NCBI RefSeq assembly: GCF_028389875.1
Contig: NC_084669.1
Coordinates: 30,864,567 to 30,928,566, forward strand
DNA from: Rhea pennata
Taxonomy: Eukaryota > Chordata > Aves > Rheiformes > Rheidae
Direction: 5' to 3'
Length of the DNA: 64,000 nt
Shown here: positions 49,332 to 61,925 of the stretch, in pieces
Layout: each line of letters opens with the position of its first letter
Numbering within the stretch: position 1 is the stretch's first letter
Position numbers and translations under genes: made by a program
The notes under the pieces: generated by a model
What the model saw: the letters and a program-made list of their open reading frames with translations, nothing else
What the model was told of the DNA's origin: nothing
Database searches by the model: none

Positions 49332-50760
49332 TTAAGTGAGGCACATACAGGTTTTGTTACTTCTCCAAGCCACCTGGCTCTAGGTCAAGCTAGGAATGTT
49401 TCAGCTATCCTGAAACAGTATGGATAACTAACAGTAACATATGCTCACACATTTTTCCTAGCCATATTATCAGTTTGATTACAGCAAGAGGAAGAAAGAG
49501 CAGCAGGATCACTTCTTAGTTATTAAATAAAAGTTGAATAAACTGACAGTTCTGATAAGGAAAAACTAGGACATGAAAAAAGTCTGTAGCCTGTGAACTA
49601 CTAGCAAAGGACACCATGTAATAATCACTTATCCTTTAAAGACCCTCAGCACAGAGTCGCAGTAGGGTTCATGACATTCCTTTATTTATGGCCAGTTTGC
49701 TTCAACAGAGAATGGGTGAGAACCATTGCTGTAGTCCACAGTAAGCATCAAGACTCCCAACTGGTTGTTCTTATCTCAAGATATTACAGCATTGTCCAAT
49801 TTAGACTATAAACTCCAATTAGCAAAGAAAGTGCCAATTAATCTGTCAAGAATCCTGGCACTGTCACAAGAACAGCATTAGAACAAGAGAAACCAATTCA
49901 TGCATTTCATAAAAACTTCAGTTAGAACATAAATTGCCTTTCCTGAACAAGGCTTTATTGCAGGGAATCTGGCTTTAATTCAGATAGTAGTTCTACATTG
50001 TATTTGCTGCGGACAATTTTAGATTTAATCAACCAATACAGGGTAACGTGAACATTACTTTGATGGCTCCTGCTCAATATCCATCATTTAAGACTGAATT
50101 AAAAAAAGCAATTTGTATCTTTGTCTGAACTCTTAAGCTAGTGAACCCTGCAGTTATGGGCTAGTAGCTAGCTCAGGTAGGGCTATTTCAGTCTTTGAAA
50201 GCCTCCAAGAATTACACTGGATATTGAGATAGTAGTGTGAGATGAATAAGAGCATGGATGAAGTTGGTTCTGAATTCATCACTTGAGTGGAAAAATCTTG
50301 TTTGATATTACTGTGAAGTTAGCCATTCATACATAGGATAGGCATTGACACAAATTTAGTCATAGAACAATCAAGTGCAAATTACAAGTGATTTCTTATC
50401 TTGATAAAAGCTTCCCTGATATAAAGGCAAAATTTTTCTATTAAACTATTAACAAAATTAACTTTATGATCTAAATTAATATGTAGTTACCAGTGCTAAG
50501 AAAGCTGGCTGGAGTCATCTGAATCAGTCTTCAGAGAATCCTAGAAGCAGAAGCAATAAGCACTATCAATAGATCAAGCCCACTCTTTTCCATGTAAGAG
50601 CTTTATAAGCATAGATTACCTATGAAAGCTTTATTAGCTTCATTAGTTGCAAGTGTTATGAATTAGTACAAATCATTTAAAAGCATAAGGAAGCAGGAAA
50701 GACATTTAACTTAAACTGTTAGTTTCAGCAAACAAAATTAAGTTGGCACAGAAAACTTCA

Positions 50761-51255
50761 TACCAGGGAGCAATGAGGACCAGCTGCTCCCTAAGGGACA
50801 GGGAGCAGAGCACAGTAACAGAGCCAGCAAGACAGGGAACCTCACCAGCCAGAGCCCCATCCCCCAGTACCTGAGCAAGGCAGACCCAGAGATAGCAGCA
50901 AGTTTGGCCAGGAACCAGGTCCTCACACAAGCTCACTATGATGAGGCAGTCTGAAGCAGACTAGAAAATCCCATCACAAGCTGGTCAAATAAGAGCAGAG
51001 AGGATTAAATATAACCCAGCCATTAGTAGGCAGATCTAAAAATCAAGCTGGGAAGCTAATCCACAGGACAGAACTCAGAAGAACGAGGCACAAGTCTAAG
51101 AGTAACAACACTAAAGCCCCACAGCATAACTCAGACAAGGAGCAAAGGCCCAGGGCTGAACTTAAATAGGGTGCCTAGACCATGGGCAGGGGTGGAGGCC
51201 CCCGGTGAGGCTGGTCAGGGCTATTAAGGCCTATTAGTCACTCTGGGCCCTGACA
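50761..51255 (+). mobile_element. LTR-like repeat, copy 2 (about 495 bp)
   Basis: Same family and direction as the 41474 copy. It starts TACCAGGGAGCAATGAGGAC (a degraded TGTCAGGG end), keeps CAGCTGCTCCCTAAGGGACA, GAGGCAGTCTGAAG and CTTAAATAGGGTGCC, and ends ATTAGTCACTCTGGGCCCTGACA. The left and right flanks (cttca, ctttg) are only partly alike. It ends about 100 bases before the CR1 copy at 51357. No internal retroviral genes are seen. Confidence 0.6.
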
Positions 51256-51356
51256 CTTTGAAAGCAATCTTGCTTCCACCAAGAGTGACTTGTTTGCTAA
51301 TATCTCCATAGGTAGTCTTTTACCTTTTTTGCCAGATTGGGTAAGGTAAGAAGTTC

Positions 51357-52540
51357 ATAGAATCAGTAAGGTTGGAAGGGACCTCTGGAGATCATCTAGT
51401 CCAGCCTCCCTGCTCAGCAGGGTCACCTACAGCATGTTAGACAGGGTTACATCCAGGCGGGCTTTGAATATCTCCAGAGAAGGAGACTCCACCACCTCTC
51501 TGGGCAACCTGCCCCAGTGCTCCATCACTCTCCCAGTGAAGAAATTCCCCCTCATGTTCAGGCAGAACTGCCTGTGCTTCAATTTCTGCCCATTGCCTCT
51601 TGTCCTGTCACACGGGACAACAGAAAAGAGTTTGTCGCCGTCCCCTTGACACCCTCCCTTCAGGTACTTATCCACATTGATAAGATCCCCCCTCAGTCTT
51701 CTCTTCCCCAGGCTGAAGAGGCCCAGCTCTCTCGCAGCCGTTCCTCATAGGGCAGGTGCTCCAGCCCTCTGGTCATCTTCGTAGCCCTATGCTGGACTCT
51801 CTCCAGTAGCTCCATGTCTCTCTTGGACTGGGGAGCCCAGAGCTGGACGCAGTACTCAGGATGAGGCCTCCCCAGGGCTGAGTAGAGGGGCAGAATCACC
51901 TCCCCCGACCTGCTGCAACAGTCTTCCCAATGCACCCCAGGAGACCATTGGCCTTCTTGGCCACAAGGGCACATTGCTGGCTCATGGTCAACTTGTCATC
52001 CACCAGCACTCCCAGGTCCTTCTCTGCAGAGCTGCTCTCCAGAAGGTCAGCCCCCAGCCTGTATTGGTGCCTAGGGTTATCTTTCCCTAGGTGCAGGACT
52101 CTCTGAATGGCAGCACAGCCCTCAGGTGTATCAGCCACTCCTCCCAGCATGGTGTCATCACCAAACTTGCTGAGGAGGCACTCTGCCCCCTCATCCAGGT
52201 CATTGATGAAAAAGTTGAACAGGATGGGACCCAGTACTGAGACCTGGGGGACGCCACTAGCCAAGGGCCTCCAACTAGACTCCGCACCACTGATGACGAC
52301 CCTTTGAGCTCTGCCTTTCAGCCAGTCCTCAATCCACCTCACTGTCCACTCGTCTAACCCACGCTTCCTGAGCTTATCTAGCAGGATGTTATGGTGTCAA
52401 AAGCCTTGCTGAAGTCACGGTAGACAATGTCCACTGCTCTCCCCTCATCTACCCAGCCAGTCACTCTATCACAGAAGGCTATCAGATTGTTTAAGCAGGA
52501 TTTCCCCTTGGTGAATCCATGCTGGCTACTCCAGATCACC
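51357..52540 (-). mobile_element. CR1 LINE, 5'-truncated copy with internal deletion
   Basis: This is a second large CR1 3' fragment on the minus strand, starting slightly further upstream than the copy at 27.1 kb. The frame 51896-52342 carries [15 protein letters not shown] and KFGDDT at the active-site box (Gly replaces the usual Ala/Val), then [13 protein letters not shown] and [15 protein letters not shown]. Another frame (51427-51675) holds the C-terminus, including [14 protein letters not shown] and [20 protein letters not shown]. About 66 bases present in the other copy (around 27855-27920) are missing at about 52101. Frames are broken, so it is inactive. Confidence 0.93.
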
Positions 52541-53585
52541 TAAGTTAAAAAGAAGATAGTTCTTTCAAAACTATAGTCTAGCTACACATGCTTGAATTAC
52601 ATTCTCAAACATTCCTCCTGTTGTGTTTAAGGTCACCACACTTTTTCTTCAAGCTCCTGAAGTGAATGATATTTAAGTGGTTTTCAGCTTCTCTTTTGCT
52701 CTCTATAAGCCAGACTTTAACAAGCTGTCAGGTCAAATAGACGTGAGGCTGTTCATCTTTCCACTCAGTTTATCAACAGAGCAAGAGTTCTCTAAATTGA
52801 GGAGAAAACAGAGGGTATGCCAGCACTGCACAAAGAGCACCATGCAGCGATGCTAGTTTGGATCCTGGAAGCAGAACAGAGACATTAGTACAGAACTTCT
52901 TCCAGACTAATTACTCCTGCTGAGCATCGTTTTTCAGCAGTGCTAACTATCTGAACACAGCACCACGCTCACATTGCTTCGTAGTTTCTTTTGCTATGGC
53001 TGGCTTTGTTCTCTGCGCAGCACAGTAACCTGTGGTAGAGACACGGTAAAAATAAAATAATAAAATAACATAAATAGGGATAATAATCAAGATTTTCAGT
53101 AGTCACGTGTTTTTGGATGTCCCTGTGTCAGCGACATTTTACAGATCCCTGATTTGGGGAGGATGTATGGGTAGTATGTTCAGCAAGGCACTTTGGGATA
53201 TTCCTTAAAATAGCAGTTGGAGGGGAAGAGCACTGGCTACACCAATTCAAGGAACATACTGTGGGGCTCCTGCCATTTTCCAAACAGTAAATTGAATGAC
53301 TGCAAGTGAGTACAGGCAGAAGAAAATGTTCTGAGCTGTCACAAAGCTGAGAGGAATGTGATTGCATGTTGTGCAAGTACAAGTCATGTCTAGCACCAAC
53401 TGCACCAATAATTATTTGAAAATTCAACTGTAAAGCAGTGAGGTCTATGTAGTCCTGAGATGTCTATTTGGGATGGTACAGTTCTACCAAACTATCTTTG
53501 GTTCGCACAAATGCAGTGTTTGTGAAGCTGTGGATTCTCTGAACAATTCTATTGCATTTTCTGTTTAGGGTAAATGAATCAAATG

Positions 53586-54135
53586 TGTCAGGGCCCTGAG
53601 TGACTAATAGGCCCTAATGGCCCTGACCAGCCTCACCTGGGGCTGCTACCAACAACAACAACCTGCGTCCATGGGCCAGGCACTCTATTTAAGCTCAGAC
53701 CTGAGCTTTTGTTTTTTTTCTGAGAAGTGTTACAGGAATGCTGGTCTTCACTTCAGCTCAGCTCTAGTTACAGGTTCTGTTGCTTTGGGTTCTGACCTGT
53801 ACGCTAATTTCTCAATTTATCATTAAGTTGAGCAGGTTCCTGCAGACCTGCCCAGCAATTGCTGAGATGTGCCTGAGCCTGGTGACCCTCACTGGACCTG
53901 ACCCTGCCGTGTGGTTTGACTTCCTGGCCTGCCTTCTTGTTCCTCATCGCCACAAACCTGCCTGATGATCTGGATACTTGGCTAAACCTGGCAGCTGTCT
54001 CTGGGTCTGCCCTGCTTTCTTTGCTCAGGTACTGTGGGATGGGGCCCTAGCTGGTGAGGCCCCTGCCCTGCCAGCTGTGTTACCATTCCTAGCCCTGTCC
54101 CATAGGGTAAAGCTGGCCCTTGCTGCTTCCTGGCA
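53586..54135 (-). mobile_element. LTR-like repeat, copy 3, inverted (550 bp)
   Basis: This copy lies in the opposite direction to the 41.5 and 50.8 kb copies. The plus strand starts TGTCAGGGCCCTGAGTGACT and ends GCTTCCTGGCA; the minus strand therefore starts TGCCAGGAAGCAGC and ends CCCTGACA. The flanks aaatg and aaatt are a near-perfect five-base duplication, the best of the set. It carries the TTAAATAG box and an extra simple run, CAACAACAACAA, near one end. It has no coding remnant. Confidence 0.6.
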
Positions 54136-54500
54136 AAATTATGTTTAGCAGCTGTAGAATGAATTTGTCTCACTTTCAAGCATCTTCACTTTTTGTAGTT
54201 CTGTTCAGTGTAAACTCTCCTCTTGGTACTGCTATTGCTGATGTAGCACAGCTTACAGAAATCCCTCTACTTGTCCTCTTCTACTGCTCCTCAGGCTGTG
54301 GTTAGTTTCTTTTATTGGACAGTTCCTCCTAATACTGCTTCCTAAAGCATTCCTGAAGGCATAGTTCCTCATGTTGATCTCTAAAGGCATGGCTTTTCCT
54401 TCCTCACGCCCAGGTGCCCTTTCCTGGGGCCAGCAGAAACAAGCATGCAACTGTGTGTTGAGCTGGTTCAGAAAGCTGAAAACACAGCAGAAATAAGTGT

Positions 54501-54537
<37 letters not shown>

Positions 54538-57500
54538 GACTGAGCATGAGGGATGACAGGGCTACATCTGTCTTGTTTTATTAAGATAAGCCTATCAAAC
54601 TATTTTTCTCCCAGTTGTGCAGGAGATACATGGTTTTGTATCTTTGGTTACTTTTTTATTGCTTCTGAAAACAAATACAATGTAATTGTTTTATTAAAGA
54701 CTTTTAAGCCCCTGTTTTCAAATCCTAGTAGTGAAATAGTAACAGACAATCTCTATGGCACTGGTTTGCTATGTAGTTATATTTCTTTTCAAGATAAGAC
54801 AAGCAGAATGTATGTAAAAAGGCAAAGGTTTGCATCATGGGCCCAAATGCTTAACTTGGAAGTAGCTACTCCTCTGGTAGCAATAAGATGCCACTGCACT
54901 GCGTGAGGGAGGCCTGCCAGAGCAGATACTGTTCTTGTAAAGCAAGCTACCAAGGAAGTGAAAGCAGTAGCATTCCCTGCTTTCCAGTGCAACATTTCTC
55001 ACCACTGAAAGGACTTCTCACTTCTTAGTGAGAAGATGTAAAAGAAAGCAAAACCCAGCAGTTTTGCATTCTAGGAGTGTTGGAAAGGGGATTTCCCGCA
55101 CCCCAAAGCACATAGAAAAGAGATAAAAGGTAATAGGAAGGCAGAAGTAATACTTATATTTCATGGCTCAGAAACAAGATGTGAAGAGCATAAGTGGGCT
55201 GTGTAAGTGACCCAGGAAGCCTGTAGCAGAAATTGAGGCTGCCTGAGTCCCAGCCTAGTCCAAAAGACCTGTGTGTGTCCCTGCTTGCACAGAAGAGGAA
55301 ATTTTTCTAGAAAGAGAAAAACAGAAGCAAACCAGCTCTGTCTCATGGCTGCTGCCAGGGAGGATGCAAGTTCAGTAGCAAAATAGATTTCTGGATGTGA
55401 ACTTTCTGAGGGGAGAAAAGAGCAAGAAGGCAGAGAACCATAGTTGCCAGTTAGTTCTGCCTTACAGCCTGGGAGTGCTCCTGGATTACTTGATGTGGTA
55501 GTTGATAAAGACCCTTCAGGTATGGACTATGGCATCAGAAACTACCTCAGCAGTGTAATTATACAGAACAGACCAATTGCTGTTTACAGCCTATGGAAGT
55601 CTTTTATTAACAAGATTCATAGAGATCCTAGTGATAATAATCCTAGGTGCTACTACAGAAAGTATTTAAAGTGATTCAGTCAACCTTGCCTGACTCTATT
55701 AGACATGCTAAAGAGTAAGAAAAAGGTAAACTATATGTCCTTTTGCCTTTTGGAGGGAAAACTAGGAGAACACAATGATCTATTTTCAGTATAGGTTTTG
55801 AATCAAGTTTTCTTTCAGATTAGTATGTAGAAAGATCCTGCTATTACATAGCAAAATGTTATTTCTCACTTCTGTGGTGTAAGACCTACCTTAAGTCACC
55901 AAGGTTGGAGTGATGTAAAACTAACAGGAAAACCCAGTTGTATGTGCTTGTTGCCTTAAAGGCCAATGATGTTATAAAAATTGCAATTCAAGAACAAAGC
56001 TGTTAGTGAAATAAGTAGCCTAGCACTAATTTGTTTACTAGTTTACTGTCAGATCATATGTATTTCTGTGTCAAACTAGTTGCATGGCAATGCAGTGAAC
56101 ACATTACTACATCATGACACTTATTTGCTTGTTTTTTTCTGAGTTAGCATTTGTATCTAGTTATGGCATGAGATTTCTGATGTATGTACACTGGACAGGT
56201 AAGCCCAGTTGTTTTATTGTGGAGGCTGATGTGCAATAACCAGAGAGCAGCAGGGACTTAAAGAACACAGAAATGAGTCTTGATCTTGAAAGCATATCTA
56301 TAGCTTGGAAACAATTTTTCCTGAGTAGTCTCAGTGCTGAGCAGTATTGCAGGATTGAGAGTGCAGTTCCCAGAGCCTTACCACCTGCCTCAATCTGTCC
56401 CTCCCCCTTACAGAGGTCCTCTGCATTTAGAGGTGAATTCACTTTTGCCCCACAAGGAACTGTTCTTTTCCCAGTGCACTGTGTACTCTATATCACAGGT
56501 AATTTGTTATGGAGCATAGTCACAGGAAATTATGTTCAACATAAATCACCAGTCCTCCTTTGTGTGTTAGGCTAATGTTGTCCCAAAGAGACATTGCTTT
56601 GCGTGTAGTGTTTGCACTGCTCTGTCTTTCTCAGAGCCTTTCTGCACCTCTGAGTTGTGTTCAAGTGAGGGTCTCCGGGGTAACAGCAGCTCTTGGTGCC
56701 TCCATTGGGGAGGTAGTACCACAGTCTGTAAATGATCTGTTCCACCTGCTCTGAGAAAGCTTTATGGAGTCCTCTGCTTTGTGGGATACGCTCTCTTCTG
56801 GTCCCTTTCCCCTGCTCTGCCTCAAGCTTCTAAGCCCCCAGGGTCTAGAGCTAGAGTGGCTGTGCAAATCCTACAGGGACACCATAGAGCTGTGAAGCCT
56901 TATGTGGGAATGCTGGGTGAGGCCAGAGGCAGCATAGTCCCTGTAGCAAGACTACTTTCAGGCCTAGAGCCTGATATGCCATTATACCATATCAATGTAT
57001 ATAACTGCCATAACAATATCAGAAAGAACAGTCCTGCAGTGGTGGAGAAGATTACACAGAGGATTAGACATGTGAGGTTCTTCCTTTCCTAGGGTAAAGC
57101 TTTGGGCTGTGCATTACCGTGTTGAGGTTCCATCCAAGGAAGAGTGATAGGTAAGACAGGTAGAAATATGAAAGAGCAAGCAATATATGCATTAAGGGAT
57201 TTTCACTTGGGTACTAGCTTGGGTTAGTATTTATTCAAAATGTGTAGGAAAGCCTAAGCTAAAAGTCTATTTTTGTCTTCATAGTTAATCAGAATTAAGA
57301 ATATTTGTCTTTTTTTCCAGTGTAGAAATACAACTAGATTTAAATTACTGATAAGTTGCAAGCTATCAAGTAAATATTAAATGTACATAGCACAGACATA
57401 TGCAAATAATGGGATCTATAATATTCTGTCTGGCATGTCAAGGCATATTCGAAGAATAAATCTTTTGAACACTGGCCTGAGAAGTGGAGTCATTGAACTC

Positions 57501-59649
57501 TACTGAATTGAAGTGATTCCCATTGACATTTAGAGCTGTTACAGTTTATCGTGTCAGGAGCTACTTGGTCACTTTCCAAGACATGAACTATAGAACTGAG
57601 GCAGTTGGGAAAAAACAATATAATTTAGATATTCAAACTTACCATGGCAAAATACACTACATCTGCGTTTATAAGGAAATGACTGTAGATACAATTACAT
57701 AGAAAAGAATTGACTGTGCTTCCTTTTGAAATCTAATTACTTAACTCCTTTCCTTAAAGAAAAATGAAATGTTTCTGGGAGATTGTGGGCTGTAAAAAGC
57801 CAAAGGAAGTTTTTGATTAAGATAAATGTATTTTATGAAAGTATCAAGTAACATTTAAATGAATGCCTTCCTGAGGGTCCTTGGTAAGGAAGGTGTAAGC
57901 TTGATGTGAATTATTGGCTTAACTTAAGCCAAGAAATATCATGCAGGTGTAGACTTTTGCTGCTGGGGTTTTGCCTGTAAGAAGGGAGCAAAAACTGTAG
58001 CCTAGTTAGTTCATTTGGCTGTGCTTTTTTTCCTCAAATAAAAGAACTGAACCTCAGTGTTTTAGAAGAGTCTGGGCTGTTTTTGTTTGTCTGGCCAAGC
58101 CAGGAGATCTAGTTAGATGGGAGCTAAATAGTGATGAAGGAAATTGGATAGTTGTGCTCTCCCTTCTAGAGTGATTCTTCTTCCTCTTTAACATAGCAGA
58201 GGAGGCAAGATAGAAAATACAGAAGTAGGAAAGGAAAAGAAGGAATGTGGAAAGGAGATGAATGTGAGTGTGAAATGCCTCAGGAGCAGTGAGCAGATGA
58301 AACAAACTGAGAAAGGATGATGAGGAAAGGCTGCACACTTTCCTTTTGTCAGAGTAATGGAGAAGGGTCTTGGTCTGCTAGCTTGGAATCCCTGTGTCCA
58401 TGATTATAGCAGAGATACTGGCTTCAGCAAGCTGCAATGTGACCTCTTCTGTAGCTGTCATTTTGAGAACATACTCTGTATGGCTGATGGAGGAGCCTGT
58501 AGACCATGTTTGGAGTTGCTGTATTTGATAGTTTTTCTGTGTTTTCTGCTCCTGAACCTGTGCAACTAACTGCAGATGGACACTGTCCTGTAGTTTGAGG
58601 AGCGTGGCACTGCCTGGTCTGTGTCAACACTCACAATCCCAATGGAGGCCACTATGCCTCTGTGTGGATGTCCCATCCTCGGCACAAGACCTCAGGGCTT
58701 CTGCAGGCCAAGATTCAGGGTTTTTTTGTGCCAAGTAACTGGCTATTGGATAGCAACATCTGAAGTACAGAAAAGTAGACTGCATTTTTGTTCAAGAACA
58801 GCATCAACAAAATTTCATGAAGTGGATGAACTGGAAGTCTGCTTTACGTGGTCCTCTGTAGGACTAAATCCTCTTTATGATTTTGTCTTCTCAAGAGCTT
58901 TGAAAAAGGCAAGCTGTTATATATTAAGAGGTGAGCATAGTTGCGCAGTCATGTATTTCTCTGGACTTGCTACTGTTATCTGCTTTCCTGTCCCTGGTAG
59001 TGCTTTTCTGCGTGAGAGCTGTGAGCTAACTGAGTATCATAGTATATGTTGAACTGTGTTGTGTGGTGTGTGTTCACAAACTCTACAGTGCAGTGGGACC
59101 AATAGTATGAATACGGCAATCCCCAGTCCAGCTGTATTTGCATTATTTGTAAAGTGCTACTGCTGCCTGTGCAGGATGCAGTTTCTGTTCTTTTTATAGC
59201 ATAGGGACAGCTGAGAATCTTGGGATTTCCTATTGCATATAATTAAGGAAAATACTAATTCGTGTACAGACAGATGCCTTATGGTAAATTGCACTGCATG
59301 AATATCACTGCTTCACTGCTAACTCCATTTCCTATTGATTGCTGAAAATGTGCCTTGTAGTATAAGGTGCTAGAGGCATGTAGGGGGCTTTGCAATGTGT
59401 AGACACTTAAAGAAAACAGTAGAGGTGCCTTTATTTTCTTTTTGAATTCATTCTTGCTTTTATGGGCCAGTTATCCTAAATTATCCTGTACCTAGAATAT
59501 GTGTGAATTGGCATTTTAAGCTTGCATGTGGAACATGGAAGGGGACTTGCATTCACCAAGGACTTATCAGTTCACCTTAGCCCTTACTGAATTGATGTGT
59601 GGAGCCTCGTTAGAATCTTGTTTCCTGTTTTGTTCAAAAGAAACATTAC
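54136..59649. other. Gene-free stretch with one long frame
   Basis: No recognisable exon. The frame 58621-59052 is 143 codons but begins with GTG, not ATG, and its composition (many Cys, Phe and Ser, no domain) suggests chance. The rest holds short frames and no repeat that I can name apart from the A27 tract. Confidence 0.5.
54508..54534. repeat. A27 tract preceded by T8
   Basis: TGTTTTTTTT runs straight into 27 A, a T/A palindrome-like simple repeat. No retroposed body is recognised beside it. Confidence 0.9.
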
Positions 59650-59938
59650 TGTCAGGGTTCAGCAAGAGTGGGCTGCTCTGCAAGGGATAGCCAGCATGGA
59701 GCAGCGGATGACAGCAAGGCAGGCAGAAGCAGTGGCCTCTCCAACAAGACCTGTGCAAGAAGAGCACAGCAGGGCCAGTGATGGTAATTGGGGGCAGCCC
59801 CAGTCATCACAAGTCCGTAGTGATGAGGCAGGTCCAAAGGGTACCTGTTAAATGAGGAAGCTGAGTCAGGATCAGCAAGGCACAGGTCAGCATACCTGCA
59901 GCATTCTACTGGAAAGGACCTAATGTGAGGGCCTGATA
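59650..59938 (+). mobile_element. LTR-like repeat, copy 4, partial and diverged
   Basis: It begins TGTCAGGGTTCAGCAAG and shares the order of blocks with the other copies: a CTGCTC...AAGGGA block, a gcagccccagtcatcaca stretch, GTGATGAGGCAGGTC (matching TGAGGCAGGTC in copy 1), then AGTCAGGATCAGCAAGGCAC. It seems to end at GAGGGCCTGATA, but the 3' boundary is uncertain and the TTAAAT part is lost. It is the oldest or most damaged of the four. Confidence 0.5.
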
Positions 59939-61694
59939 TTAAATGCAGCTCCAGAGCAAAGTGGAGAAAGCCCTGATGAGGCTTCTTACAGCTCTCACTA
60001 CAAGCCTTGACGCAGTGTTACAGCCCTGGCTCAGAGCTGTCCTTGAGCACAGGCAGCCAAAACCCTTTAGGGGAGCAGGAACGAGGTGCAGAGCCTGGTA
60101 CTCATGTAATAATTGTAGATTACTATGTGCTTGCCCTGTTTTTGAGCTGTTTCCTAGACAGGAAGCATGATATTGGATTAGATGGATCTTTGGTCTAAAG
60201 TGCTACAAATGTTGTTATGGTGATGTGTTAACAGATCTTTCTGATCTCAGAATAATCTTAGTTTGGATATAAAAGAACAGGATTTCAAAATGGAACTGAA
60301 TGAACTTCCTCTGAGCAGGTTTGAAGTATTAACTTTTGATCTGCTTCTGTGAGCTGATTAGCTGCCACCCTAAAGAGATAACCAAACATTCAAACAAGCA
60401 TATAGTTGTGATTAGAAGTAAGAGGCTGTCCCTTTTAATGTCTTGTTGAATAGATCTGTTCACCAGCAGGCTGGCTCTTTGTCTTGTCAGTGAAAAGATC
60501 TGATCGTTCAGTTCCTGCTTCCTAGGAAGGAATGTGCTGGAGTCTCACCTTATCGGCAAGCAGAACAGTAAATGTTGATTGTAACACTTCTGAGGACGTT
60601 GAAACATGAGCAGAGAGGAAGTAGAATATCTGTGCTTGACTTTCACCTTCTCAAGTCTGTGTCCTGCAGACAGATGTGAGGGCATCCTTCCTGGAGTCAT
60701 ACCAGTTTGCTGTCACCTGCCCACACTGGGTACCAGCAGCAGGGACATGAAGGCAAGTTTGGCTCCTAGAGTCTTCTGCCTAGTGAATAGCTAGCTTGAA
60801 TATGCCTGCTCAGACCACAGGCTTCCTGCCCATGGTACAGGTATGGCCCCAGTCAAGTCAGTGGAGTTGGTACATTGGAAAAAATGTCCTTTTAGTTTTA
60901 AATGGAGAAAATTATATTTGGAATCAAACATGATTTCCTTTATCACTTGGTTTCTTTATCACTCTGAGGGTAATTCTTCAGATCAATCAAAGCTACTAGG
61001 AGACATGCTTAGCCCTGTGAACTTTCTTGTGCCATAAAGAACAGTACCAACTAGGTTCCTGGAGTTTAGCGAGGAAGACAGGCAAGCAGTACAAATCAAC
61101 AGGAGATGGCTTTAATACAGCATGGATGTGGTTTGGGTTGCTGAGTATCTTTTAAAGCAGGAATATTGTAAAGCTCTGATCACTGGATCATGACAGATGC
61201 CATTGCAAAAGCTTGCTTTTTCAGCTCTGTCATAACTCTGCTTTTATCTAAATCAGTATGTTTGTATCTCAGTATGGTTAATCCTGATTATGATCATCCT
61301 GCTATCTATTAAATGGAGCTTAGTTTTCAAGACCATTAAAAACAAAGACTAGAGCTTGTTCTGCCACCAGTTAATAGCAAAGGCAGAGCAGTCATGTCCA
61401 AATTGCTAACAGTTCTTCCTCTTCTCTGTCTGGGAGTACTGCAAAGACTCACAGCACACTTTTCTATTGATCTGAATATTCAGCTGACTGCTAAGACATG
61501 TATTTTCTATTCACTTACTGCAGCCATCCCAACCTACACAATGTTTGTTTCGAGATATCCTGTGGGCTCTACTGTAGGCAGCTATTTGTATGGAGAACTA
61601 AAGGTACCATATTAATGTGTAATTCTTAGTATATATGCTGTTTTCAAGACATGTGAACCACTTGGCGCTTACCTGCTTATGGAATTTATCCCAG

Positions 61695-61925
61695 CATCAC
61701 AGAACAATCAAGGACCTAGGAGGTCTCTTGTCCAACCTCCTGCTCAAAGCAAGGTCAGATTGCTCAGGGTATAGCTAGTCACTCTTGCAAAGCTCCAAGG
61801 GTGCAGACTGTAAAGGCTCTTTAGGCAACCTGTTCCCCTGCCTGCCTGTCCTCATAGTGAAAAGCTTTTCTGTATATGCAGTTAGAACTTCTCTTGTTAT
61901 TCCAGCTAAGTCCATAGCCAGACCC
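61695..61925 (-). mobile_element. Old CR1 3'-end fragment
   Basis: The plus strand reads ATCACAGAACAATCAAGGAC, CTAGGAGGTCTCTTGTCCAA, CCTCCTGCTCAAAGCAAGGT, then GGCAACCTGTTCCCCTGCCT and CTCATAGTGAAAAGCTTTT. These are the successive landmarks of the reverse complement of a CR1 3' end, heavily mutated. It is clearly older than the two large copies. Confidence 0.7.
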
